Made by a program: the position numbers and the translations under genes
Notes under the pieces: generated by a model
What the model was told of the DNA's origin: nothing
Databases searched by the model: none
What the model saw: only the letters and a program-made list of their open reading frames with translations
Source of the DNA: Oscillospiraceae bacterium
GTDB taxonomy: Bacteria; Bacillota; Clostridia; Oscillospirales; Ruminococcaceae
NCBI GenBank assembly: GCA_022766785.1
Contig: JALEOL010000050.1
Span: 1 to 34,281, forward strand
Direction of reading: 5' to 3'
Length of the DNA: 34,281 nucleotides
Part shown: in pieces, positions 22,792 through 31,650 of the stretch
Layout of the letters: every line of letters begins with the position of its first letter
Position numbering within the stretch: the stretch's first letter is position 1

Positions 22792-22817
22792 GCACGATAC
22801 CGTCAAAGTACCGTGCT
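22792..22817. repeat. Duplicated stem-loop, copy B-left
   Basis: GCACGATAC / GTACCGTGC hairpin with one mismatch; on the minus strand it is followed by TTTTTT and can act as a terminator. The identical 26 bases recur at 23007-23032. Confidence 0.95.
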
Positions 22818-23006
22818 AGACCGTCGAAAAAGTCCCTAAAGTGACTTTTCCGCCGAAACATCCCAGCTGCGCGCACGGTTTAGCGGCGATGCCGCCAAAC
22901 CGCACACTTGCTGGGATAGAAGTGTTTTTTGCCCCGGCAGAGCTGGGGCAAAAAACGGATCTCAAATGCCCGCTTCGCGAGCAAAATCTACTTTTTCGAC
23001 AAGCCG
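22818..23006. mobile_element. 189-bp hairpin-rich repeat element, copy B
   Basis: Same length and end-to-end similarity as 16806-16994. Perfect 11-bp inverted pair GTCGAAAAAGT / ACTTTTTCGAC close to the ends. Inner hairpins are conserved in position: ATCCCAGC...GCTGGGAT; CGGTTT-A-GCGGC / GCCGCC-AAACCG; a perfect TTTTTTGCCCC...GGGGCAAAAAA stem. Several differences from copy A fall in stems and keep pairing. Inserted between the convergent MATE and ABC permease genes, splitting and duplicating their terminator hairpin. Confidence 0.85.
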
Positions 23007-23032
23007 GCACGATACCGTCAAAGTACCGTGCT
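23007..23032. repeat. Duplicated stem-loop, copy B-right
   Basis: Exact copy of 22792-22817, 6 bp from the permease stop. On the plus strand it is followed by TTGCTTT. Confidence 0.95.
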
Positions 23033-23037
23033 TTGCT

Positions 23038-23826
23038 TTATGCCGAAATATCCTTTTTCAGATACCTGAAAAAGCCCACCGCAGCGCCGATAACAGCAAC
23101 AGCCGCGCCGACAGCTATCAGTCCGAAATCCAGCTTTGATTCGGAAATAATACTGCTTGCGTCGGCGTATGCGTAGGGTGTGATGTAACGGAGGAATTCC
23201 GCCTGCTCGCTTATGTTGCACACGATATTCAGGAAGTAAAGAGCCAGTGCAAGTCCAAGACCAATGCCGATGCTTCCGCGCCTTATGAATGCGGAAATGC
23301 CGAAACAGATACAGGATATCTCAAGCTGCATTATCAGATACGCGATATGCAGGAGAATAAATTCTTTCATCTCAAACTCTTCCCCGATAGCCGCGGCTGA
23401 AATAAGGCTCACACCGACTACAACAACATTCAGGACAACGACCTGCGTCAGGACGGACAAGAGCTTCTGGGAAACCACCGAAAAACGGCTCACCGGGTGG
23501 GTCAGCAGGAATTCCGCCGTGCGTTCCTTTTCCTCGTTCGCAAGCACTGAAATTCCTGCCAGAGCCGCGAAAAAACCGCCGCCTATGCCGAGGACATTTC
23601 CGCACTCTATCCCGTAAAAGCCCATGATCTCGCCAAAGCTCAGCTTATCCATTCCGAATGCCGCGGTAAAGCCGCCCATATTTGCGAACAGATCGCTCAC
23701 ACTGTCCATTTCGCTTTTCATTTCAGGGAAAAGCAGTATGCACACCAGCATCATGAAAGCTATCGAAGCTGTCCAGATACAAAGGGATCTGCAGGACTGT
23801 TTCAGTTCTTTTATGTAAATCGTCAT
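23038..23826 (-). CDS. ABC exporter permease (ABC-2 type)
   Basis: 262-aa membrane protein with about six hydrophobic helices and the ABC-2 permease feature 'ANEEKERTAEFLLTHPVSRFSVVSQKLL', a cytoplasmic loop typical of this fold. Ends in a basic tail (RYLKKDISA). Its ATG overlaps the stop of the ATPase gene by one base, so the two are coupled and form one transporter. Substrate unknown; control by the upstream TetR suggests drug, peptide or lipid export. Confidence 0.88.
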   Translation of the reverse strand: MTIYIKELKQSCRSLCIWTASIAFMMLVCILLFPEMKSEMDSVSDLFANMGGFTAAFGMDKLSFGEIMGFYGIECGNVLGIGGGFFAALAGISVLANEEKERTAEFLLTHPVSRFSVVSQKLLSVLTQVVVLNVVVVGVSLISAAAIGEEFEMKEFILLHIAYLIMQLEISCICFGISAFIRRGSIGIGLGLALALYFLNIVCNISEQAEFLRYITPYAYADASSIISESKLDFGLIAVGAAVAVIGAAVGFFRYLKKDISA

Positions 23827-24704
23827 CAGTTTTCGCCGCCTTTCTCATAGTAGTGCATGAAGATCTCATCAAGGCTGGGTTCGGTGATCGTCATATCGTA
23901 GATCGGAAGTGAACCTAAAGCGTTAAGCAGCGCCCTGATGTCGCCGTTATACAGGAAAGAAACGCTGTCGCCATTCACTTCCACCGACCTCGCTGAAAGG
24001 CTTTCGGGAAGCGTGTTCACCCCGTGAAGCACCACGCGCTTTGCACTGGTTTTTGACAGATTTCCCACGCTGTCCAGTGCAATAAGCCTGCCCTCCTTGA
24101 TTATTGCCGCACGGGAACAGTTTTTCTGTATCTCCGACAGAACGTGAGAGGACAGGAAGATCGTCGCACCGTCGCTGTGACGCTCCCTGAGTATATCAAA
24201 GAACTCTTTCTGCATAAGCGGATCAAGACCGCTGGTAGGCTCGTCAAGAATACAGAGCCGCGGCTTGTGCTGCAGCGCGCAGACTATGGACACCTTTTTT
24301 CTGTTGCCGAGAGAAAGCTCGTCAACGCGCTTTTCCTTGTCGAGAGTCAGCCTTTCGCATAGTCTGTCGGCTTCGGCGGAACAGTCCTTTTTGCGTATTT
24401 TCGCAGAAAGCGCAATAATCTCCTTGACTTTCATCCTGTTGTAGAACGTGGCTTCGGACGGCATATATCCGATGTCAGAGAGAATGTCCGTTTTGTCGCG
24501 GATAATATCCTTGCCGAAAATTCTCGCTTCGCCGGACGTGGGATAGATCAGACCCAGCAGAGTCCTTATGGTGGTGGACTTGCCTGCGCCGTTAGGACCG
24601 ATAAATCCGAAGAAATCGCCCTCGGAAACGCTCAGGTCAAGGTCGGTTATACCGCGGTTTTTCCCGTAGGATTTTGTCAGCTTTTTTGTTTCGATAACGC
24701 TCAT
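23826..24704 (-). CDS. ABC transporter ATP-binding protein
   Basis: 292-aa ATPase. Walker A 'GPNGAGKSTT', Q-loop region 'IGYMPSEATFYNRM', signature 'LSLGNRKKVSIV' (LSLGN where LSGGQ is usual, common in ABC-2 exporters), Walker B 'LCILDEPTSGLDP', H-loop 'FLSSHVLSEIQ'. The C-terminal 80 residues form the usual accessory strand region. Lies one base after the TetR gene and overlaps the permease gene; a three-gene operon. Confidence 0.93.
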   Translation of the reverse strand: MSVIETKKLTKSYGKNRGITDLDLSVSEGDFFGFIGPNGAGKSTTIRTLLGLIYPTSGEARIFGKDIIRDKTDILSDIGYMPSEATFYNRMKVKEIIALSAKIRKKDCSAEADRLCERLTLDKEKRVDELSLGNRKKVSIVCALQHKPRLCILDEPTSGLDPLMQKEFFDILRERHSDGATIFLSSHVLSEIQKNCSRAAIIKEGRLIALDSVGNLSKTSAKRVVLHGVNTLPESLSARSVEVNGDSVSFLYNGDIRALLNALGSLPIYDMTITEPSLDEIFMHYYEKGGEN

Positions 24705-24705
24705 T

Positions 24706-25320
24706 CTATTTCTCCTTTCGCAGATATATCTTTTTCCAGAAACCGATCATTTTCTCAAAGTCCTTTTCCACCTCGTCGGCGTCAAATTTTCCCTGATGTG
24801 CTTTCTCCCAAAGATAACCCTCGGACGCCAGGTACATATCCGTATACATCATCTGCAGATCAATTCCCTCAACAAATATTCCGGGGTCGATTTTAAGGAA
24901 TTCGGCATTCGCATTGAACGACGCTATTCTTCCAATAATCTTCTGAATATCGCCGCACACCTCCGGGTCGGTCTCGTAGTATGCCTTTAGCGTAAAAAAG
25001 GTGAGGTCGGGGTATTTCTTCATAAGAGCGACCTTTGCTTTCAGACCACGATACATGATCTCGAAAAAATCCTCCTCTAAGCCGCAGCCGAACTCATAGA
25101 GGTACTTATAGGTAGTATCAGCCGCATTTTTTATCAGAAAAAGGTACAGCTCGCGCTTATTCCTGAAATAATGGAAAAGCAGGGATTTGCTTATTCCTGC
25201 CTCGGCGGCGATCTCGCTCACGGGGCTTTTCTTATAGCTGTTCTGCGAGAAAACACGGTAGCCGGCATTTATAATAGCAAGCTGCTTTTCTTCGGGCAGG
25301 GAAAAGAATTTCTCGTTCAT
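24706..25320 (-). CDS. TetR-family regulator of the ABC exporter operon
   Basis: 204-aa regulator. HTH at residues about 12-55: 'AIINAGYRVFSQNSYKKSPVSEIAAEAGISKSLLFHYFRNKRELY', the classical TetR pattern. The rest is a helical ligand domain. AGGAGG lies just upstream. First gene of the operon with the ABC ATPase and permease. The operator is probably the 34-bp inverted repeat over its own promoter, so an effector would release the repressor and switch on export. Confidence 0.92.
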   Translation of the reverse strand: MNEKFFSLPEEKQLAIINAGYRVFSQNSYKKSPVSEIAAEAGISKSLLFHYFRNKRELYLFLIKNAADTTYKYLYEFGCGLEEDFFEIMYRGLKAKVALMKKYPDLTFFTLKAYYETDPEVCGDIQKIIGRIASFNANAEFLKIDPGIFVEGIDLQMMYTDMYLASEGYLWEKAHQGKFDADEVEKDFEKMIGFWKKIYLRKEK

Positions 25321-25337
25321 TTTTACCTCCTGACTGT

Positions 25338-25371
25338 ATCGGTCAATGAAATTATAATACCGTTGACCGAT
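25338..25371 (-). promoter_or_regulatory. Operator/promoter of the TetR-ABC operon
   Basis: Perfect 9-bp arms ATCGGTCAA (25338-25346) and TTGACCGAT (25363-25371), separated by 16 bp that contain the minus-strand -10 box TATAAT (25351-25356). The -35 region is poor (TTCTCA). Confidence 0.75.
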
Positions 25372-25404
25372 TTTGAGAAGACCCTTTTTGAAAAATTTTT
25401 ATAC

Positions 25405-25445
25405 AATAAAACAAAAGACTGCCGCGCGATATTATTCGTGGCAGT
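25405..25445 (-). terminator. Terminator of the second TetR gene
   Basis: ACTGCCGCG (25418-25426) pairs with CGTGGCAGT (25437-25445) apart from the innermost base pair; minus-strand T-rich run TCTTTTGTTTT follows. Confidence 0.8.
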
Positions 25446-25507
25446 CCTGTTCCGGCTGAATTATTTCTGCGTTGCGCTTTTCGGGAGAGCGTTCAAACTG
25501 CGCTGCG

Positions 25508-26101
25508 TTAAGCCTTATATTTCCCGGCGAAATACCTGAGATATGCTTCGATACGCTCCATTGCCTCTTTTTCACGTTCCGGCTCCCTGTCGCACATCTG
25601 GATAAGCAGCGACACCGGCGCCGCAAAGGACATGGAAACCGACTCAGGGTCGCCTTTGCGCATTATGCCGCTTTCCATCATAGCCCGGAATATCTGCCGG
25701 TACATTCCCTGCACGCTGTCGATATTGTACTTTGTGGTGAGCAATGCGATCCTGTGATTGCGGAACTGCTCCATAGTAAGCAGTCGCCTGACTTTTTTTA
25801 TCATGGGGTCGCTGAGGGTGAACTGTATCCTTTTCAGCGACAAGGTGACCAGCTCCTCCATTGACGACGGTGTTTTCCCGGGGTTATTCACAGAGCCGAA
25901 GCCTGCTTCATAATAACTCTCCGCCTTTTCGATAAGGGCTTCCAGTATCTCCTCCTTACCCTTGAAATGCTTATAGAGGGACGGTCCCTTTATTCCTGCA
26001 TTTTCTGCAATAAGGTCAACTCCAACGCCGTCATAGCCCTTTTCCGAAAAAAGAGTCAGCGCCGAATCCAGGATCCTGTCTTTGGTGGGTGTTTTATCCA
26101 T
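25508..26101 (-). CDS. TetR-family regulator, probably of the MATE exporter
   Basis: 197-aa regulator with N-terminal HTH 'RILDSALTLFSEKGYDGVGVDLIAENAGIKGPSLYKHFKGKEEIL' and a helical effector domain. AAGGAG lies 8 nt before the ATG. Its promoter and that of the MATE gene 4.7 kb away share the same 13-bp site at the same distance from the -10 box, the best evidence for its target and for autoregulation. Monocistronic, with its own terminator. Confidence 0.92.
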   Translation of the reverse strand: MDKTPTKDRILDSALTLFSEKGYDGVGVDLIAENAGIKGPSLYKHFKGKEEILEALIEKAESYYEAGFGSVNNPGKTPSSMEELVTLSLKRIQFTLSDPMIKKVRRLLTMEQFRNHRIALLTTKYNIDSVQGMYRQIFRAMMESGIMRKGDPESVSMSFAAPVSLLIQMCDREPEREKEAMERIEAYLRYFAGKYKA

Positions 26102-26121
26102 GATACTGTTCTCCTTGTTTA

Positions 26122-26169
26122 GCTAACGCTCGTTAAATATATTATATCCCACTGTTTCGCTGTTGTCAA
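26122..26169 (-). promoter_or_regulatory. Promoter and operator-like site of the second TetR gene
   Basis: Minus strand TTGACA (26164-26169), 17 bp, TATAAT (26141-26146), 6 nt, then AACGAGCGTTAGC (complement of 26122-26134) with palindromic TAACG-AG-CGTTA. Confidence 0.85.
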
Positions 26170-26233
26170 GAGCAGATACGAAAAAACAAGCGCCTGTCCA
26201 CGAAAAAGCCCCACAAACAGCTCTGCAAAGCAT

Positions 26234-26434
26234 TTGTGGGACTATGAAGTATGTCTATGGTATACGAAAAAATCTGAAAAAGTGCCGCATACATCTTCTG
26301 TCAGCGGTGAAACATCTGACGCTACAAAAGAACCTGACGTTAAACCCGAAACAGGTATCGTTTTGAGTTTTGCGGCGGTCGGAGTAGTTGGTGCGGCAGT
26401 CGTTGTATCGGCAAAAAGAAGAAAGTCAAAATAA
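26234..26434 (+). pseudogene. Remnant of a sortase-type or membrane-anchored surface protein C-terminus
   Basis: The readable end is 'SGETSDATKEPDVKPETGIVLSFAAVGVVGAAVVVSAKRRKSK' in overlapping pieces: a Thr/Ser/Pro-rich spacer, a P-E-T-G box, a 20-residue hydrophobic span and a KRRK tail. This is the layout of an LPxTG-like cell-wall anchor. No start, ribosome site or N-terminal domain is present, so it is probably the tail of a deleted surface-protein gene. A CCCACAAA/TTTGTGGG hairpin lies near 26210-26240. Confidence 0.5.
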
Positions 26435-26610
26435 GATATTTCACGACTAACATAAATAGATATTCGCCCTCTTCCATCTCTCTTTCGTCTGATCCGTGTG
26501 TTCTTTTCATGTGCAATACCTCACTTCCTTGTGGATATTGTTGGGATTTACACGGTTCGGTATACAGCCTACGAAAGTATCCTTGTATTCCCCTCAACTC
26601 GATACTGAAA
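26435..26610. other. Gap without clear genes
   Basis: Between the anchor remnant and the terminator of the dockerin gene. A minus-strand ATG near 26508 with GAGG upstream opens a short frame that runs backwards into the anchor remnant; I do not consider it a gene. Confidence 0.4.
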
Positions 26611-26644
26611 ATTATCCTCCCTTGTATTTGCAAGGGAGGATAAT
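26611..26644 (-). terminator. Terminator of the dockerin gene
   Basis: Perfect 14-bp stem ATTATCCTCCCTTG / CAAGGGAGGATAAT around a 6-nt loop, followed on the minus strand by TTTTC. Confidence 0.88.
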
Positions 26645-26677
26645 CAGTGTTTTATTGTGCCGATAAATCGGTTGCGA

Positions 26678-29600
26678 TCACGCTATACCAACAACTCTTT
26701 TCAGAATTTCCGCAGCGTCCATAGCGTTGATGTGTCCGTCACCGTTGAAGTCTGCCATAAGCGGATTCTTACCCGGTTCAAGACCAACGACTTCCTTGAG
26801 TATTGCGGAAGCGTCAAGAGCGTTCAGAACACCATCGTTGTTCATATCGCCGGTGAGGTCGCTGAATTCGCACAGCATTGCGGCATAATCGCCCTTTTCA
26901 ATTACATCTGGCAGGATAACCTTGCCGTCCTCGCCGAGCTTTGCGCAGGTCACGAATACAAGCTTGCCGGAAACATCCTTGTAGAGGTTCGCGAACTGAC
27001 CTGCAAAGTTTGCCTTGAATGAGAGCGCAAGATCTGTAGGTATCCCGGTGTTGCTGATCGTGAACTGTATGCCCGAAATTCCGCGCAGATCGCCGGTTTT
27101 CAGCTTGCTTGTCGCCATGATCAGAAGATCAGCCGTTGCAGGATCTGTTATCTCCGCACCGTCCGTTTTCCAGCTTCTTATGCTGTCGTAAACGAATGTG
27201 ACTCTGAGCTTTCTTTCGGCGATAACCTTGGTCACTATAACGGGAACGGTCGTGTTGCCGTTAAGCTCGATCGTTACCTCCGAACCGATCGGAAGCGTCG
27301 CAAGGTATGCTGCGATCTCTTCCCAGCTCATTGAAGAGCCGCCGATAGAGGGCTTTGTCGGCTCGGTCGGGCGTGACGGACCGGAGGGACCCGAGGGACC
27401 GGACGGACCGGACGGGCCGTTCGAGGATTGCTTTGTATACTTCACGCTCACCACATTGCTGTTCGTCATGCCGAATTTGACCGCGATCGCCTTTACTGTT
27501 GTGGTTTGTGTGATAGTGATCGCGCCGGTATATCTGTTCTCCTCGGATACCGTCGGAGTAGAGCCGTCCAGCGTGTAGTAGATATCTGCGCCCTCTGTGC
27601 CGCAGGTTATCGTGATCTCCAGACTATCCTTGAATGTCTGCTGAGCAGGCAGGATAACAGGATCAGCGACAGCGCCCAGCTTCGGGGTTATTACATAATC
27701 GCACACCGTGCAGACCTCGGCTTTATCCGCTGTCGCAGGGCCGCTCGAAACATGGGCTGCCTTATCGACCTTTGCGTGGCAATCGCCGCATTCGTGCCAG
27801 TGTCCCGTTGCGTCTGACGACCAGATAGTGGCAACGTTCTTGTGTTTGTTGGGATCTACCGTGCCGTATTCCTGTTTGCAAACGGTGCAGACCGCCTTAT
27901 TCGTGCAGGTAGCGGTGCCGCCTCTGTGCGCCTCAACATCGAGATCTGCGCCGCAGGCATCACAGTGATACCAGTGGCTGGTCTCGTTGTATTTCAGTTT
28001 TTTTGCCGAGTGTGTGCAGTCGGTCACTGTTACGGTCGTTCTTCTGTCGGTTGTCTGAACGTAGTTTGCCGTTTCAGGGGTCTTTGCGATAATCGTGATG
28101 ACCGTTCCGCTCTCGGTATCTGTGGGGATAACAAACGAACCGTTTGTTATAGCCTGCTCGCTGCCTGTGCCTATAACGTAAGAGAACTCCGCAGAAGGCA
28201 GGTCGGTAAGCGCCGAGTTGTTGGGGTTGCTGATAGCTGCGCTTACGTTCACTGTTGTGCCGGGGATCGCCGTCGAAGGAGTTGCCGTTACGACAATGGT
28301 CGGAACAGCAGGGTCGATCGTCAGCGTGATGTCCTTCGTGATAAGGTGCGTGGAAGCGTTGTAGCCGTCAACGCCCGAATACTCGTAGTTCACATCGTCA
28401 ACAGCGTTTTTCGTGACGATCTGCTGTGTGGTCTCTATCACAGAAGGAACAATCGTTTCGTCCTTCCACTGCCATACGGCGTCGGTATTTCCGCCGGCGT
28501 CCTTTAGCTCGGATTCTGCAAGCTGTTCGCCGTAGGAGATATCGGTCGCACTCGGTAAATCGAGCGCGTCGGGAGTTGCCTTTAAGATATTCACGTCGTA
28601 GGACACGGAAAGACCCGAGAACAGCGGAAGAGCCGTTCCGTTGTATGTCATGCTGAACGAATGGCTGCCTGCGTTAAGATCCTCTGTGATCTCTACCTTG
28701 ATCTTATGGGTCGTGGAATCAATGTAGATATAGCCTGCGTCATGGCCGCCTATCTTCAGAACCAGCCGCTGATTAAAATAGTCAATCGTTGGGGTGACCA
28801 GATCGAAATCATCGGGGTCGTTGTTGTGAACGATCTTGAAATCTATTTCCCGAAGTGCGAGTACCGTATCGGCGCCCGCCACGGAAAAATCCTTGCCGTT
28901 GCTTAACGTCAGCACGGGGTCAAACGTGAATGTCAGGTCGTCCTTGTAATAAACGGGCGGCGTGTTTGTGTTCTCCAGAACCAGCTTCGCGGTGTAGCCA
29001 ACGGAAATGTCGTAATCGCTGAATGCCGCAAGTCTCGGGAAATACAGATTCTTATTGGCAGGATCGTTGACAGTTTTCGTCCATTCCGAGCCAAGTTTTG
29101 TAGTGGGATTGCTGAGGAAAGTGTCGGCAGTCATGCCATAGACGGAGCACACATTGCTTCTGTCTGCGGCAGCAACAAGCGGATTATCCGTGAGAACGTA
29201 GCAATCGGTGCACAAGCCCACAGCGCAGGTATAAACCGGTCCGTCGTTAAGTATGCCTATGTTAACGCATTTTGTGATACTGCTGCCGTTGCGGTTGTTT
29301 CCGCAGATACCGCCGGCATAAACGCCGCTTACCTTGCTTTCGTTGAAGCAGTTAGTAATAGTGCCTTCGTTCCAGCCGCAGATACCGCCAACGTTCGTTC
29401 CCGTTACCACGCTGCCATCAACGCTGCACTCGGAAATCGTTCCGCCTGCATTATAGCCGCAGACAGCGCCGACAAATTCCACACCATTGATATATGAATT
29501 GGTAATGCGTACTCCGGATATCTCTGCACTGCTTCCTGCGTAACCAATAAGACCGATACGTTTTGTGGAAGTTTCGTTGTAATACAGACCGCTTATCGTA

Positions 29601-31600
29601 TGTCCGTTACCCTTGAACGAGCCGTTAAAGGGTTTGTCTAACGTAATGCTTGTGATCCTGTATGAGCCCATAACAGGTATTGTAAACAGATCGGGCAGCA
29701 CGTTGCCGTTAGAGTCGAAAAGCACGTCGTTTACCACGATGTCATCTGTCAGAACAGCGCTCGCGGTGAGATTTCCTGCGTTTACATACTGCGCGAACCA
29801 TAACAGCTCTGCTCTGTTGGATATCTGGTATTCGCCGGTGTTGCTATCTATGCTCGGCTCTTGTGCCACATATACCTTGCAATAATCGCAGTAATCCGAA
29901 ACGGCTGCATTGTGGTTGTGGTAGACGCCTTCCGTGTAATATACCCTGTTTTCTTCGGTAAGGCGAACGGGCAGCGGGTCGGGGTTTTCCCCACTTAAAT
30001 TCTGACCCCATACCAAGGATACATCGCCGTAGTTGGACAAGAAATATGCGGCGTCTCCGTTTGCAAACTGAACTGCGGTTTTGCCATAACCTCGGGGGGA
30101 ATCTGAAATATAGGCGCTTTCCGCCAGGGTGCCTTTGCCACCTCCTCTGAGAGGAGCTTGTTCAGATGTGTTACCATTTGCGCTGACTACCTTAGCGGTG
30201 CTGTAACAGCGCTCTAAGGCAGTGTCGGAACATCCCACCAGACCGCCGACGTAATTATTACCACCGCATACATAGGAGTCTATAATTCCGATGCGTCTTA
30301 CTGAGGGTGTTAAAGTGCCGCGCGGGGTTTCGTAAGCGTCGATATAGCCGAAAAGTCCCAGATAGTCATCTGTGGGTTTGTTGATGTACACACCCGAGAC
30401 CCTGTAACCATCACCCTCGAATACGCCGGCAAAAATGCGTTCCGGTGAGCCGATAGGCGTCCATTCATAGAACGGACCGCTGTTCAGATTGCGGTTTTCA
30501 TCCAGCACATTATTGTTAATATAAATATCGTTTTTGAGAATCGCCAGTGCTTTTATGCCCTCGCCGCTGTTGGCATACAGCGCGAACCAATAAAGTTCGT
30601 TTGCGTTTGTAATCTCATAATAATTGTCGGAGTTCAGCGTGGGTTTCACCGCCGCGATAGTTCCGCAGTCGCTGCACGGAACAAATTCGGAAGCGTGGTT
30701 ATGATATGTGCCGTCCTTTGCGCGATAAACCCTGTTTGTGCACAAACCATCTGTAATTATCAACGCTTTCGGGTAGTGGTCAGTGCCGATGTTCATTCCC
30801 CAGACAGGCGTGTGGGGGTATTTGTTCAGCAGATATGCAACCTCGCCGCTTGTGAACTTATCCGCAGACTTTGCCAAAGCAGCGTCCGAAACGCTCGCAC
30901 CGGATACCCTGCCCTCAAGGTAATAGCAGTTTTCGGGCGTTATCTCCGAATATCCAATCAAACCGCCGACATTTCCGGAGCCGCTAACAGTTCCCATGCT
31001 GAAGCAGCCGACAAGCGAACCTGGCGTAGTTGTGTCATTCTTATAAGAACCGCATATGCTGCCGACGTTGCTTCCGCCGCAGAAGTAGGAATCCACAATG
31101 CCGACATGGGAGATTTCGGGAACGTTAAGCCATCTGGGATTATCTCCCACAAAGCCAAACAGACCGACATTATCCACGACGGAGTCGTTGAAATACAGTC
31201 CGCTTATCGTGTGATTATTACCATCAAATATTCCGCAATAAGGGTTTGACTCACTGCCGATGGGCGTCCACGGCTCAAATATGCCGACATTCAGGTTGCC
31301 GCTCCCATCGAGCACATTCTGGTTTACCACAATATCGGCGGTAAGCCTTGCGCTCGAGTTGCTTTTTTTGGAGTCACTGTTTACATAATCCGCAAACCAG
31401 TACAGTTTTTCTTTTGTGTCGATAAGATACGGGGAGCCGGTCGTGCCATCTCCCTCGGGTTCTTCCAGTGTGATTGCTGCGCTCGCCCTCACGCCCAGCC
31501 CGAAGCCGCCGAACGTCCCCTCTGGGAAATACAGCAGCACAGACAGAAGCATAGCGAACACTGTCAGGAACGCTATTGGTTTCTTGTGTTTCTTCGTCAT
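26678..31600 (-). CDS. Giant secreted GLUG-repeat protein with type I dockerin
   Basis: 1640-aa extracellular protein. Signal peptide (1 to about 42, 'AMLLSVLLYF...ASAA'). About 45-920: three large repeats, each starting with a 'YWFAxYVN' / 'LLWFAQYVN' strand, an 'LTADIVVN'-type strand, 'FDGNNHTISGLYFN' and GLUG-type 'GGLVGCS / GLFGFVG / GGICGWN' units, likely a beta-helix adhesion stalk. Next are Ig-like regions; Cys/His knuckles ('HWYHCDACG', 'HWHECGDCH'); a CHB_HEX_C-like module with 'IYYTLDGSTPT'; a (GPS) linker near 1393-1408; a last beta region; and the dockerin, with two Ca loops 'DMNNDGVLNALDAS' and 'DFNGDGHINAMDAA'. The dockerin predicts docking to a cohesin scaffold. Start 31600 follows AGGAGG. 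Confidence 0.9.
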   Translation of the reverse strand: MTKKHKKPIAFLTVFAMLLSVLLYFPEGTFGGFGLGVRASAAITLEEPEGDGTTGSPYLIDTKEKLYWFADYVNSDSKKSNSSARLTADIVVNQNVLDGSGNLNVGIFEPWTPIGSESNPYCGIFDGNNHTISGLYFNDSVVDNVGLFGFVGDNPRWLNVPEISHVGIVDSYFCGGSNVGSICGSYKNDTTTPGSLVGCFSMGTVSGSGNVGGLIGYSEITPENCYYLEGRVSGASVSDAALAKSADKFTSGEVAYLLNKYPHTPVWGMNIGTDHYPKALIITDGLCTNRVYRAKDGTYHNHASEFVPCSDCGTIAAVKPTLNSDNYYEITNANELYWFALYANSGEGIKALAILKNDIYINNNVLDENRNLNSGPFYEWTPIGSPERIFAGVFEGDGYRVSGVYINKPTDDYLGLFGYIDAYETPRGTLTPSVRRIGIIDSYVCGGNNYVGGLVGCSDTALERCYSTAKVVSANGNTSEQAPLRGGGKGTLAESAYISDSPRGYGKTAVQFANGDAAYFLSNYGDVSLVWGQNLSGENPDPLPVRLTEENRVYYTEGVYHNHNAAVSDYCDYCKVYVAQEPSIDSNTGEYQISNRAELLWFAQYVNAGNLTASAVLTDDIVVNDVLFDSNGNVLPDLFTIPVMGSYRITSITLDKPFNGSFKGNGHTISGLYYNETSTKRIGLIGYAGSSAEISGVRITNSYINGVEFVGAVCGYNAGGTISECSVDGSVVTGTNVGGICGWNEGTITNCFNESKVSGVYAGGICGNNRNGSSITKCVNIGILNDGPVYTCAVGLCTDCYVLTDNPLVAAADRSNVCSVYGMTADTFLSNPTTKLGSEWTKTVNDPANKNLYFPRLAAFSDYDISVGYTAKLVLENTNTPPVYYKDDLTFTFDPVLTLSNGKDFSVAGADTVLALREIDFKIVHNNDPDDFDLVTPTIDYFNQRLVLKIGGHDAGYIYIDSTTHKIKVEITEDLNAGSHSFSMTYNGTALPLFSGLSVSYDVNILKATPDALDLPSATDISYGEQLAESELKDAGGNTDAVWQWKDETIVPSVIETTQQIVTKNAVDDVNYEYSGVDGYNASTHLITKDITLTIDPAVPTIVVTATPSTAIPGTTVNVSAAISNPNNSALTDLPSAEFSYVIGTGSEQAITNGSFVIPTDTESGTVITIIAKTPETANYVQTTDRRTTVTVTDCTHSAKKLKYNETSHWYHCDACGADLDVEAHRGGTATCTNKAVCTVCKQEYGTVDPNKHKNVATIWSSDATGHWHECGDCHAKVDKAAHVSSGPATADKAEVCTVCDYVITPKLGAVADPVILPAQQTFKDSLEITITCGTEGADIYYTLDGSTPTVSEENRYTGAITITQTTTVKAIAVKFGMTNSNVVSVKYTKQSSNGPSGPSGPSGPSGPSRPTEPTKPSIGGSSMSWEEIAAYLATLPIGSEVTIELNGNTTVPVIVTKVIAERKLRVTFVYDSIRSWKTDGAEITDPATADLLIMATSKLKTGDLRGISGIQFTISNTGIPTDLALSFKANFAGQFANLYKDVSGKLVFVTCAKLGEDGKVILPDVIEKGDYAAMLCEFSDLTGDMNNDGVLNALDASAILKEVVGLEPGKNPLMADFNGDGHINAMDAAEILKRVVGIA

Positions 31601-31650
31601 AACTTCTCCTCCTTCTTGAATTGTCGCGATCATCGGCAATTCTAATGTGC

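Noticed and set aside
26340-26633. Minus-strand frame with MKRTHGSDEREMEEGEY
   Set aside because: It runs antisense through the anchor remnant and ends without recognisable features; the weak GAGG site alone is not enough.
27361-27420. Tandem DNA repeat as a phase-variable site
   Set aside because: The GPS-encoding repeat has 3-codon units and synonymous changes, so slippage would keep the frame; it is a normal linker.
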